Part shown: positions 1-7,203 of the stretch, in pieces
Layout: each line of letters opens with the position of its first letter
Numbering within the stretch: the stretch's first letter is position 1
Assembly: GCA_947379865.1 (NCBI GenBank)
Contig: CANCOY010000076.1
Location: forward strand, 1 to 18,014
DNA length: 18,014 nt
Direction of reading: 5' to 3'
Source of the DNA: Acetobacteraceae bacterium
GTDB taxonomy: Bacteria > Pseudomonadota > Alphaproteobacteria > Zavarziniales > Zavarziniaceae
Position numbers and translations under genes: made by a program
Notes under the pieces: model-generated
Databases searched by the model: none
What the model saw: the letters and a program-made list of their open reading frames with translations, nothing else
Told to the model about the DNA's origin: nothing

Positions 1-1
1 C

Positions 2-376
2 GACATTCACGGCACCCGCATCCGCCTGTCGGGCATCGACACGCCAGAGCGCGGCCAGTCGTGCGAACGCGCGGGCGCTGCCTATCGCTGTGGCACCGAG
101 GCCTCCCGGGTGCTGGATGGCCTGGTGGCGGACCAGCCGGTCTCGTGCGCCGTGGTGGCGGTGGACCGCTATGGGCGGCTGGTGGCCACCTGCCACAAGG
201 GCGCCCTCGACCTCAATGGCGAGATGGTGCGCCTGGGCTGGGCGCTGGCCTATCGCACCTATAGCAAGGCCTATATCGGGGCCGAGGATGAGGCAAGGGC
301 AGCCCGGCGCGGCCTTTGGGCCGGCACCTTCGAGGCCCCATGGGATTGGCGCCGGGCCAAGCGCCACAAAGGCTGA
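2..376 (+). CDS. Thermonuclease-family (SNase-like) nuclease, 5' truncated
   Basis: This is the C-terminal 124 residues of a staphylococcal-nuclease-like protein; the start lies before the window. The visible part opens with the core strand RIRLSGIDTPE, which carries the equivalents of SNase Arg35, Asp40 and Glu43. DRYGRLVA follows and supplies the Arg87 equivalent, so all three catalytic residues appear present. The tail LGWALAYRTYSKAYIGAEDEA and GLWAGTFEAPWDWRR is typical of bacterial secreted or periplasmic thermonuclease-family proteins, which cleave DNA or RNA in a calcium-dependent way. Two or three cysteines flank the active-site strand (ERGQSC, YRC, VSC), which suits an exported protein, but the signal peptide region is outside the window. 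The family call is confident; the physiological role is unknown. Confidence 0.88.
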   Translation, partial: DIHGTRIRLSGIDTPERGQSCERAGAAYRCGTEASRVLDGLVADQPVSCAVVAVDRYGRLVATCHKGALDLNGEMVRLGWALAYRTYSKAYIGAEDEARAARRGLWAGTFEAPWDWRRAKRHKG

Positions 377-499
377 GACAGGCTGCGGGCGCCGCCGGGG
401 CTTTCGCTTGCGCCAAAGGGGGCCTAGGAAGGTGCACCGCTCGCTGGTGATGCGCCCGATTGCATGTCTGCCCCCACCCCTGTCTCCGAAGGCCCGCCC

Positions 500-1429
500 A
501 TGACAACCGCCGTTGATACCGCAACCCGCGCCCGCGAACTGCGCGCCAGCGGTGGCCTTGTGTTCACGGCCTTCCTGTGGGGCAGCATGATTGCCTTCAC
601 GGGCCATCTGCTGACGGCGCTGGACCCCATGGTGATTGCCGCCGGGCGCTATGCCATTGCCGCCCCCATCGTGCTGCTGATGGCCTGGCGGAGAGAGCGG
701 GGCGTAGTGGCGCCGGTGCCACTGCCGCTGTGGCGCACCTTCCTGCTGGGCGCCGTGGGCATGACGGGATTTGCCGCCTGCTATTCCTACGGCATCCTGT
801 GGTCCGACCCCATCACGGCGGCGGCGATCATCGCGATGACCCCCGTGGTCTCGCTGATCATGCAGCGGTTGATGGTGGGCGTGCGCACGCCCTGGCGGCT
901 GGCGCCCGGCATTGTCATGGCCACCCTTGGCGCCGTGGGGGTTGGCCTCAGCCGGCCCCATGCCGCAGCTGGCGAGATGCATGGGGGCGAGTTCCTGCTG
1001 ATCCTGGGGGCCGCCATGTGGACCTGGTATTCCCTGCGGGCGCAAAGCTGGCTGGCCGACAAGGGCATCAGCCAGCTGCGGCTGAGCGGCGCCACCATGG
1101 CGGCGGGCGCCATTGGCCTGGTGGTGGTGCTGGGGCTGGGCGTGATGCTTGGCGTCAACCATTTGCCCACCACCGTGCCCGAGCCGCTGATCCTGGGGCA
1201 GATGCTGTGGATTGGCGTACTGTCGACCGCGCTGGCCATCCCCATCTGGAATGCCGGTGTCTCGGTGCTGGGCGTGGGTGTGGCCAGCCTCTTTGCCAAT
1301 CTCACGCCGGTGCTGGCGGTGGCCATGAGCGTGGCCCTGGGGGCAGAGCCAAGCCTTGGCCAGCTCATCGGCGGCCTTGTGGTGATTGCCGGCGTCGTCT
1401 GGGTGCAGGTGGCGCGGTTGCGGCCCTGA
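500..1429 (+). CDS. EamA/DMT-family transporter
   Basis: This is an inner-membrane protein of 309 residues, the usual length of EamA (drug/metabolite transporter) proteins. It is built of two repeats of about five hydrophobic helices. The first repeat starts around GLVFTAFLWGSMIAF and the second around GEFLLILGAAMWTWYSLRAQ; both carry the family's aromatic-rich W-x-x-Y/F pattern. The end, LGQLIGGLVVIAGVVWVQ, is the classic last helix of EamA proteins. The substrate cannot be read from sequence; family members export amino acids, metabolites or drugs. I chose the ATG at 500 because GAAGG lies seven bases upstream. An in-frame ATG at 464 would add 12 residues but has no good ribosome binding site. 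It appears to be a single-gene unit, with a tRNA gene downstream. Confidence 0.85.
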   Translation: MTTAVDTATRARELRASGGLVFTAFLWGSMIAFTGHLLTALDPMVIAAGRYAIAAPIVLLMAWRRERGVVAPVPLPLWRTFLLGAVGMTGFAACYSYGILWSDPITAAAIIAMTPVVSLIMQRLMVGVRTPWRLAPGIVMATLGAVGVGLSRPHAAAGEMHGGEFLLILGAAMWTWYSLRAQSWLADKGISQLRLSGATMAAGAIGLVVVLGLGVMLGVNHLPTTVPEPLILGQMLWIGVLSTALAIPIWNAGVSVLGVGVASLFANLTPVLAVAMSVALGAEPSLGQLIGGLVVIAGVVWVQVARLRP

Positions 1430-1473
1430 AGCGCCCTTATCACCGACATGACCAAAAAATTTCGGTCGGGGGC

Positions 1474-1503
1474 TTGGCGGATGCCGTCAGGGGGTGCTAT
1501 CAA
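1474..1503 (+). promoter_or_regulatory. Candidate housekeeping promoter for tRNA-Asn
   Basis: TTGGCG (1474-1479) and TATCAA (1498-1503) are separated by 18 bases, with a GC-rich stretch (GGGGTGC) just before the -10. This looks like stable-RNA promoters of alphaproteobacteria. Transcription would begin near 1510, giving a leader of about 60 bases before the tRNA. It is assigned by eye only. Confidence 0.45.
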
Positions 1504-1571
1504 GCGCCCCTCTTCGACACCAATACGAAGAGCTTGAATTCAGGACCTGCTGCGCAAGCAGACAGGCCTAT

Positions 1572-1647
1572 TCCTCGGTAGCTCAGTTGGTAGAGCAAGC
1601 GGCTGTTAACCGCTGGGTCGCTGGTTCGAGTCCGGCCCGAGGAGCCA
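1572..1647 (+). tRNA. tRNA-Asn (anticodon GTT), CCA encoded
   Basis: This is a complete 76-base cloverleaf. The acceptor stem TCCTCGG pairs with CCGAGGA. The D stem GCTC/GAGC encloses AGTTGGTA. The anticodon stem AGCGG/CCGCT carries loop CTGTTAA, with anticodon GTT at 1605-1607. The T stem GCTGG/CCGGC (one T-G pair) carries loop TTCGAGT. The discriminator is G and the terminal CCA (1645-1647) is encoded in the DNA. It would decode AAC and AAU asparagine codons. It stands alone, with no neighbouring tRNA genes. Confidence 0.97.
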
Positions 1648-1650
1648 ATC

Positions 1651-1684
1651 AGGGCCAGGCGGCAACGCCTGGCCCTTTCTTTTT
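1651..1684 (+). terminator. Rho-independent terminator after tRNA-Asn
   Basis: A perfect 11-base-pair stem (AGGGCCAGGCG at 1651-1661 with CGCCTGGCCCT at 1666-1676) encloses a GCAA loop and is followed at once by TTCTTTTT. It begins four bases after the tRNA. On the minus strand the same hairpin lacks a T-run, so it mainly serves the tRNA, though it could partly block transcripts from the convergent MAPEG gene. Confidence 0.93.
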
Positions 1685-1707
1685 GGCCGGTCAGAGATCG
1701 CGGCTTC

Positions 1708-2112
1708 TCAGGGCGACATGATCGCGTAGTGGACACAGGCAACAGCGGCCACGATCAGGACCGTCCACGTCAGCATTGTGCCAACCAGACGCGGAATGCT
1801 GGTGCCACCCGAGCGGCTGAGGCCAAAGCCATGCAGCACCCGGCCCAGCAGCAAACCTGCCCCCACGCCGTGCAGCAGAATCACACTGGCGCCCGACAAT
1901 TCCAGGATCACCAGCAGCACCAGAATCACCGGGACATTCTCAACCGCATTGCCATGGGCCCGAATCGCCCGGTGCAACGGGCCTTCCGCCGGCCCGTCGC
2001 CAATGCCAAGACCGCTCTTGCCACGCTGGCGGACAACCAGGAAAGCCAGTGTCAGCAGGACAAGGGCGTTAAGCCCGGCATAAAGCGCCGAGATCTGAAT
2101 CTGAAAAGCCAT
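1708..2112 (-). CDS. MAPEG-family membrane protein
   Basis: This is a 134-residue integral membrane protein of the MAPEG family (membrane-associated proteins in eicosanoid and glutathione metabolism). Four hydrophobic segments are visible: LYAGLNALVLLTLAFLVV, VENVPVILVLLVILELSG, ILLHGVGAGLLLGRVLHGFG and a last one from LVGTMLTWTVLIVAAVACV. The segment HRAIRAHGNAVENVPV is the family signature (R-A-x-x-N-x-x-E-x-x-P). Bacterial MAPEG proteins may conjugate glutathione or reduce lipid peroxides, but the role here is unproven. The ATG at 2112 was chosen because GGGGAA lies just upstream and the protein then begins exactly at the first helix; a longer reading frame adds about 40 basic, non-conserved residues. 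It is divergent from the photolyase across a 198-base gap. Confidence 0.87.
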   Translation of the reverse strand: MAFQIQISALYAGLNALVLLTLAFLVVRQRGKSGLGIGDGPAEGPLHRAIRAHGNAVENVPVILVLLVILELSGASVILLHGVGAGLLLGRVLHGFGLSRSGGTSIPRLVGTMLTWTVLIVAAVACVHYAIMSP

Positions 2113-2236
2113 CTCATGTTCCCCTTTTTGGCGCGCCCGCAGGCGGCAAGGCGACAGTCGGCACCGGGGAAGCGAATATTTCAAGCCTGTCCACCACCAC
2201 CGGCAAGCCGTGCCGCAAGTACCGCCAAGCAATGGC

Positions 2237-2264
2237 TGATCCAGCCCGCCTCCGATATCGTAAA
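2237..2264 (+). promoter_or_regulatory. Candidate RpoE/ChrR-type (ECF11) promoter for the photolyase operon
   Basis: TGATCC (2237-2242), 16 bases, then CGTAAA (2259-2264). This matches the promoter style I recall for the singlet-oxygen sigma factor RpoE of Rhodobacter (TGATC -35, TAAG-like -10 nearby). The same arrangement, with the same 16-base spacer, occurs upstream of chrR in this window. The -10 ends 46 bases before the GTG start. The match is by eye and no expression evidence is available. Confidence 0.68.
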
Positions 2265-2310
2265 CAAAACCGTGCCCTCTCTGCGCACGCCAACTGTCTG
2301 AGCAAACCGC

Positions 2311-3777
2311 GTGCCCCCTTTCACCAAAAACCCAAGCCCTTCTGAACTGCCGGTGATCGTCTGGTTCCGCCAGGATCTGCGCCTTGCCGATAACCCGGCC
2401 CTGGTCGCCGCCGCCGAGACAGGCCGGCCGGTGATCCCGCTGTTCATCCTCGATGATGAAACCCCGGGGCGCTGGGCACCGGGCGGTGCCTCACGCTGGT
2501 GGCTGGAACGCAGCCTTGCCGCCCTTGGCCGGGATCTGGCCCACATCGGCAGCCCGCTGATCCTGCGGCGCGGCAATGCGGAGGCCGTCCTTCCCGCCCT
2601 GGTCGCCGAGAGCGGGGCCACGGCGGTTTTCTGGAACCGCTGTTACGAACCCTTTGCCATTGCCCGTGATACGCGCCTTAAGGCCGAACTGAAGGCAGGC
2701 GGCGTGGAGGTGCGCAGCCATAACGGCAGCCTGCTGCGTGAACCGTGGGAAGTGAACTCCAAGGCCGGAACTCCTCTCAAGGTCTTCACGCCCTTCTGGA
2801 AGGCCCTGCAGGCCCTGGGCGACCCGGACAAGCCCCTTGCCCCGCCTGCCCGCCTCAGCCCACCGGCGCAACAGCCCGCTGGCGATGCACTGGCCCACTG
2901 GGGCCTCTACCCGGCCCGGCCTGATTGGGCCGCCGGATTTGGCGCGCTGTGGACGCCGGGCGAAGCTGGGGCACAGGCCCGCTTCGCCGACTTCTCCGCC
3001 GCTGCCATCACCGACTATGCCGACCAACGCAATGTGCCAGGCCAGCCCGGCACCTCGCGCCTCAGCCCGCATCTGCACTGGGGCGAGATTTCACCCCGCA
3101 TGCTCTGGCATGCCACACGTTCCGAGGCAGGTGGCGGCGCCGAAAGCTTTTTGCGCGAAGTGGGCTGGCGTGAATTCTCGTGCCACCTGCTGCACCACGA
3201 ACCCTTGCTGCCCCAGCGCAACCTGCGCGGCGAATTCGACAGCTTTCCGTGGGCAGATGATGCCGCGGGGCTTGGCCGCTGGCAGCGTGGCGAAACAGGC
3301 TATCCCATTGTGGATGCGGGCTTGCGCGAACTGTGGGCGACCGGCTGGATGCACAACCGGGTACGGATGATTGCGGCGTCCTTCCTGATCAAGGACCTGC
3401 TGATTGACTGGCGGCATGGTCAGGACTGGTTCTGGGATACGCTGGTGGATGCCGATCTGGCTGCCAATGCCGCCAGCTGGCAGTGGGTGGCGGGCTGCGG
3501 CGCTGATGCCGCCCCCTATTTCCGGGTCTTCAACCCGGTGCTGCAGGGAATGAAGTTCGATCCCGATGGCCGCTATGTGCGGCGCTGGGTTCCAGAACTG
3601 GCGCGGCTGCCCGATTCGCTGCTACACACCCCGTGGACCGCAGCGCCGCTTGTGCTTGAGGCGGCCGGAATTCGCATGGGCAAGACTTATCCAATGCCCA
3701 TGGTCGATCATGGCAAGGCGCGTGACCGTGCCCTTGCCGCGTTCGGGACGATCAAGAAAAAAACGGCCCTGTCATGA
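2311..3777 (+). CDS. phrB: Deoxyribodipyrimidine photolyase (cryptochrome/photolyase family)
   Basis: This 488-residue flavoprotein would repair UV-induced cyclobutane pyrimidine dimers with blue light. The N-terminal alpha/beta antenna domain starts with IVWFRQDLRLADNPAL. The C-terminal FAD domain includes TSRLSPHLHWGEISPRMLW (from about residue 248), LREVGWREFSCHLLHHEP, GYPIVDAGLRELWATGWMHNRVRM (WMHNR at 346-350) and AANAASWQWVAGCGADAAPYFR. These are hallmark FAD-binding and substrate-binding segments of class I CPD photolyases. Start: GTG at 2311; an in-frame TGA at 2299 rules out anything longer and there is no early ATG. A later GTG at the conserved strand is possible but would trim the usual leader. 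It is the first gene of a five-gene plus-strand operon behind an RpoE-type promoter, as expected for a light-stress regulon. Confidence 0.95.
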   Translation: MPPFTKNPSPSELPVIVWFRQDLRLADNPALVAAAETGRPVIPLFILDDETPGRWAPGGASRWWLERSLAALGRDLAHIGSPLILRRGNAEAVLPALVAESGATAVFWNRCYEPFAIARDTRLKAELKAGGVEVRSHNGSLLREPWEVNSKAGTPLKVFTPFWKALQALGDPDKPLAPPARLSPPAQQPAGDALAHWGLYPARPDWAAGFGALWTPGEAGAQARFADFSAAAITDYADQRNVPGQPGTSRLSPHLHWGEISPRMLWHATRSEAGGGAESFLREVGWREFSCHLLHHEPLLPQRNLRGEFDSFPWADDAAGLGRWQRGETGYPIVDAGLRELWATGWMHNRVRMIAASFLIKDLLIDWRHGQDWFWDTLVDADLAANAASWQWVAGCGADAAPYFRVFNPVLQGMKFDPDGRYVRRWVPELARLPDSLLHTPWTAAPLVLEAAGIRMGKTYPMPMVDHGKARDRALAAFGTIKKKTALS

Positions 3778-3814
3778 CGGTCAGCCGTGTCGCAGTTGGG
3801 TCGCTGGAGGGATC

Positions 3815-5107
3815 ATGAGCACGAAGCGTATTGCCGTTGTCGGCACCGGCATTACCGGTCTCAGCGCAGCCTGGGCACTCTCCCGCCATAACGACGTCGT
3901 CGTCTACGAGCGCGAGGATCGTCTGGGCGGCCATTCCAACACGGTCGAGATTGATCTCGGCGGCAAGACCGTGCCGGTGGACACGGGCTTCATCGTCTAT
4001 AACGAGGTCAATTATCCCAATCTCACCGCCTTGTTCCGCGAACTGGGCGTGGCGACCGACGACAGCAACATGTCCTTTGCGGTCAGCGCCCGGGGTGGGC
4101 GGCTGGAATGGGCGGGCGATAATCTGGGCACGGTCTTTGCCCAGAAACGCAATCTGCTGAACCCCGTTTTCCTTTTGATGCTGCGCGACATCATGCGCTT
4201 CAACCGCGAGGCCAAGGCCGACATGCTGTCGGGCGCCATGGCCGGGTTGAGCCTTGGTGACTATCTGAAATCGAGGCGCTATGGCCAGTCGTTCCTGAGG
4301 GACTATCTGCTGCCCATGGGGGCCGCCATCTGGTCTGCGCCCATCGAGGCGATGCGTGGCTTTCCGGCCGAAAGTTTTATCCGCTTCTTTGACAATCATG
4401 CGCTTTTGGCCGGCTTCGAGGGCCGCCACGCCTGGCGCACGGTGCGGGGCGGGTCACGCGAATATGTCTCGCGCATCAAGGCCCCCTTTGCCGATCGCGT
4501 GCGTCTTTCGACAGCGGTGGTGGCGGTCACCCGCGAGGCCGATGGCGTGCGCGTGCGCGACGCCCGTGGTGGCGAGGATACTTTCGACGAGGTGGTGATC
4601 GCGGCCCATGGCGACGAGGCGCTTGCCATGCTGACCGACGCCGACGCCACCGAACAGGCGATTCTGGGCTGCTTCAGTTATCAGATGAACGACGCCTGGC
4701 TGCATGCGGACGAAAATCTCATGCCGCGACGCCACGGCGTGTGGGCAAGCTGGAACTACATGGCAGGTGAAACCCCTGATGGCGTTGGCGCCGTTTCCGT
4801 GAGTTACTGGATGAACCGCCTGCAGAACATCGACCGCCAGCACCCGGTTTTCGTCAGCCTGAACCCGCTGGTCGAACCAGACCCCGCCAAGGTCTTTCGC
4901 CACTTCTCCTACAGCCATCCCCTGTTTGATGCGGGCGCCATTGCGGCCCAGGGGCGCATGGGTGAGATCCAGGGGCGGCGACGCACCTGGTTTGGTGGTT
5001 CCTATTGCGGCTTCGGCTTTCACGAGGATGGCCTGCGGGCCGGCCTGGAAATGGCCCGTGCCCTTGGTGCCCCCGCACCATGGCTGAGCCGCGCGGACGC
5101 GGCCTGA
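3815..5107 (+). CDS. FAD-dependent amine-oxidase-like oxidoreductase (UfaD-like candidate)
   Basis: This is a flavoprotein of 430 residues. The N-terminal Rossmann motif is GTGITG (10-15), then the second dinucleotide-binding element YEREDRLGGHSNT and VDTGFIVYNEVNYPNL. The C-terminal FAD-contact segment is GSYCGFGFHEDGLRAGLEMA. These features place it in the NAD(P)-binding / flavin amine oxidase family that accompanies DUF1365 and CFA synthase genes in many proteobacteria. In R. sphaeroides the related RSP_1091 protein is, as I recall, needed to convert a methylated acyl chain toward furan fatty acid; that role here is inference. The ATG at 3815 follows GGAGGG closely and starts exactly at the Rossmann fold; a longer frame overlaps the photolyase without conservation. 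It lies 37 bases after the photolyase and 10 bases before the DUF1365 gene. Confidence 0.88.
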   Translation: MSTKRIAVVGTGITGLSAAWALSRHNDVVVYEREDRLGGHSNTVEIDLGGKTVPVDTGFIVYNEVNYPNLTALFRELGVATDDSNMSFAVSARGGRLEWAGDNLGTVFAQKRNLLNPVFLLMLRDIMRFNREAKADMLSGAMAGLSLGDYLKSRRYGQSFLRDYLLPMGAAIWSAPIEAMRGFPAESFIRFFDNHALLAGFEGRHAWRTVRGGSREYVSRIKAPFADRVRLSTAVVAVTREADGVRVRDARGGEDTFDEVVIAAHGDEALAMLTDADATEQAILGCFSYQMNDAWLHADENLMPRRHGVWASWNYMAGETPDGVGAVSVSYWMNRLQNIDRQHPVFVSLNPLVEPDPAKVFRHFSYSHPLFDAGAIAAQGRMGEIQGRRRTWFGGSYCGFGFHEDGLRAGLEMARALGAPAPWLSRADAA

Positions 5108-5117
5108 GGATGAACTG

Positions 5118-5918
5118 ATGTCGGGTGAAGCGCTCTATCTGGGTCGGGTGATGCATGCGCGGCTCAAGCCGTTCAGGCATCGCTTTGCCTACAGGGTTTT
5201 CACCTGCCTGTTCGACGTGGACGAGTTGCCTGCCCTTGCGGGCCGCCTGCGCCTGTTCGGACATAACCGTTTCAATCTTTTTTCATTCCACGACCGCGAT
5301 CATGGCGCGCGCGATGGCACCGGCCTGCGACCCTGGGTTGAAGCCCGCCTTGCCGAAGCCGGATTGGATGCCAGGCCCGCCCGGATCGAACTGCTCTGCT
5401 TCCCGCGCCTGCTTGGCTATGTCTTCAACCCGCTGTCGATCTTCTTTTGCCGTGATGATGCGGGGCAGCTGGCGGCGGTGGTCTATGAGGTCAAGAACAC
5501 CTTTGGCGACCAGCACTGCTATGTGCTGCCCGTGCCGCCAAGAACGGGTGAGAGTGCCCCGGTGATCCACGGGACAGACAAGAAATTCTATGTTTCGCCC
5601 TTCATCGAAATGGACTGCACCTATCGCTTTCGCCTGACCGAGCCGGGAGAAAGACTTGCCGTCCTGATCCGCCAGGCCGATGCACAGGGCGAATTGTTGA
5701 TTGCGACCCTTACTGGCAACAGGGTAGATCTAGATGATCGCGCCATCGCACGCGCCTTCATCCGCCACCCGCTGATGACGGTAAAGGTGATGGCCGCCAT
5801 CCACTGGGAAGCCCTGTGGCTTTGGGTAAAGGGGGCGCGCCTTGTGCCCCGTCCCGGGCCAGCGGGACACACGCTTGCGGGTAGCGCTTTGCCACCTCCT
5901 GCGCCGCCTGCACAATGA
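5118..5918 (+). CDS. DUF1365 family protein
   Basis: This is a 266-residue protein of the DUF1365 family. Recognisable segments are LYLGRVMHARLKPFRHRFAYRVF at the N-terminus, LFGHNRFNLFSFHDRDHG, and the block IELLCFPRLLGYVFNPLSIFFC followed by VVYEVKNTFGDQHCY. A later segment, KKFYVSPFIEMDCTYRFR, is also typical. No biochemical function is established to my knowledge. The family is nearly always found between an FAD amine-oxidase-like gene and a CFA-synthase-like gene, as here, so it probably takes part in the same acyl-lipid modification. The proline-rich last 25 residues look disordered. It starts 10 bases after the previous stop with GAGGATGA as ribosome binding site, and ends 25 bases before the methyltransferase start, so all are probably co-transcribed. 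Confidence 0.9.
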   Translation: MSGEALYLGRVMHARLKPFRHRFAYRVFTCLFDVDELPALAGRLRLFGHNRFNLFSFHDRDHGARDGTGLRPWVEARLAEAGLDARPARIELLCFPRLLGYVFNPLSIFFCRDDAGQLAAVVYEVKNTFGDQHCYVLPVPPRTGESAPVIHGTDKKFYVSPFIEMDCTYRFRLTEPGERLAVLIRQADAQGELLIATLTGNRVDLDDRAIARAFIRHPLMTVKVMAAIHWEALWLWVKGARLVPRPGPAGHTLAGSALPPPAPPAQ

Positions 5919-5943
5919 TTGATCGGTTGAGGGTTGAACGAGA

Positions 5944-7203
5944 ATGAGCACGGAAACCGGCACACAGGCGATTGATGCAACAAAGCCAATCGTCCACGCG
6001 GCCACGCCGGCAAAACTGCCACGCAATCTGACCCGCTGGATGCGCATTATCGTAGCCGTCGGCCGCCATCTCCATTATGGCTCGCTGCGCCTGGTCATGC
6101 CGGATGGCCAGCAGATCGTCTTTGAAGGCGTCGAGGCAGGGCCCGAGGGCGTGATCCTGGTGCGCGACCAGGAGCTGGCACGCCGCACCCTGATCTCGGG
6201 TGGCCTTGGTTTTGGCGAGGCCTATCTCGACGGGCAATGGGACACACCTGATCTTGCCGTGCTGCTGGAAGTGGCCAACAGGAACGACCAGTTCCTTGAA
6301 CAGTTCCTCTATGGCAAGTCATGGGCGCGGGCGCTGCGGCGGCTGATGCACATGCTGAAGAGCAATTCAAAATCCCAGGCGCGCAAGAACATCTCCTATC
6401 ACTACGACCTGGGGAACGAGTTCTATTCCCGCTGGCTCGACCCCTCCATGACCTATTCCTCGGCCCGCTTCGAGCCCAAGGGGCTGGAACTTCAGGCGGC
6501 TCAGGAGGTCAAGTACCGCGGCATCGTCGAGCGGATCCGTCCCAACGCCGACAGCCATCTGCTGGAAATCGGCTGCGGCTGGGGAGGATTTGCCGAACAT
6601 GCGGCGCGCACCACGGGCTGCAAGGTAACCGGCATCACGATCAGCCGCGAACAGCATGATTACGCAAAACAGCGGATCTTCGCAGCCGGCCTGGCCGATA
6701 AGGTAGAAATCCGCCTGCAGGACTATCGCGACGTTCCCGAGCAGTTCGATGGCATCGCCTCAATCGAGATGTTCGAAGCGGTGGGCGAGAGCTATTGGCC
6801 CACCTATTTCGGCACCCTCAGGGACCGTCTGAAGCCAGGCGGGGTTGCGGCGCTGCAGGTCATCACCATTGCCGAGCGTTACTATGAGAATTACAGGCGC
6901 TCAGTTGACTTCATCCAGCGCTATGTGTTTCCGGGTGGCATGCTGCCCTCACCCACCATCTTCCGTGAGCAGACTGATGCGGCTGGCCTGCAATGGCAGG
7001 GCGCCGAGACCTTTGGCCTCGACTATGCCCGCACTCTTGCCCAGTGGCGCGAGCGTTTTCTGGCGGTGTGGCCCGAGATCGAGGCCCTTGGCGGCTTTGA
7101 CGAGCGGTTCCGCCGCATGTGGCAATATTACCTTGCCTATTGCGAGGCGGGCTTCCGCACGGGTTCGATCGACGTGATGCAGGTGGCCCTTGGGCGACCC
7201 TGA
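5944..7203 (+). CDS. cfa: Cyclopropane-fatty-acyl-phospholipid synthase-like SAM methyltransferase
   Basis: This is a 419-residue SAM-dependent methyltransferase of the CFA synthase family, which modifies unsaturated acyl chains of membrane phospholipids. The N-terminal lipid-binding half contains GGLGFGEAYLDGQWDTPDL. ISYHYDLGNEFYSRWLDPSMTYSSARF follows as the family signature. The SAM-binding loop LLEIGCGWGGFAEHAA begins at residue 206. Other conserved parts are GITISREQHDYAKQRI, SIEMFEAVGESYWPTYF, RSVDFIQRYVFPGGMLPS and the C-terminal YLAYCEAGFRTGSIDVMQ with its conserved cysteine. Length and motifs are complete. It may make cyclopropane fatty acids or, like the R. sphaeroides RpoE-regulon homologue RSP_2144, methylate cis-vaccenoyl chains on the way to furan fatty acid; sequence alone does not decide. 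Its last codons overlap the next gene. Confidence 0.93.
   Translation: MSTETGTQAIDATKPIVHAATPAKLPRNLTRWMRIIVAVGRHLHYGSLRLVMPDGQQIVFEGVEAGPEGVILVRDQELARRTLISGGLGFGEAYLDGQWDTPDLAVLLEVANRNDQFLEQFLYGKSWARALRRLMHMLKSNSKSQARKNISYHYDLGNEFYSRWLDPSMTYSSARFEPKGLELQAAQEVKYRGIVERIRPNADSHLLEIGCGWGGFAEHAARTTGCKVTGITISREQHDYAKQRIFAAGLADKVEIRLQDYRDVPEQFDGIASIEMFEAVGESYWPTYFGTLRDRLKPGGVAALQVITIAERYYENYRRSVDFIQRYVFPGGMLPSPTIFREQTDAAGLQWQGAETFGLDYARTLAQWRERFLAVWPEIEALGGFDERFRRMWQYYLAYCEAGFRTGSIDVMQVALGRP

Noticed and set aside
577..1581. Plus-strand frame of 334 codons overlapping the EamA gene
   Set aside because: Its composition (Gly, Arg, His and Ala rich, no membrane pattern) is that of a shifted GC-rich frame, while the EamA frame encodes a regular set of helices.
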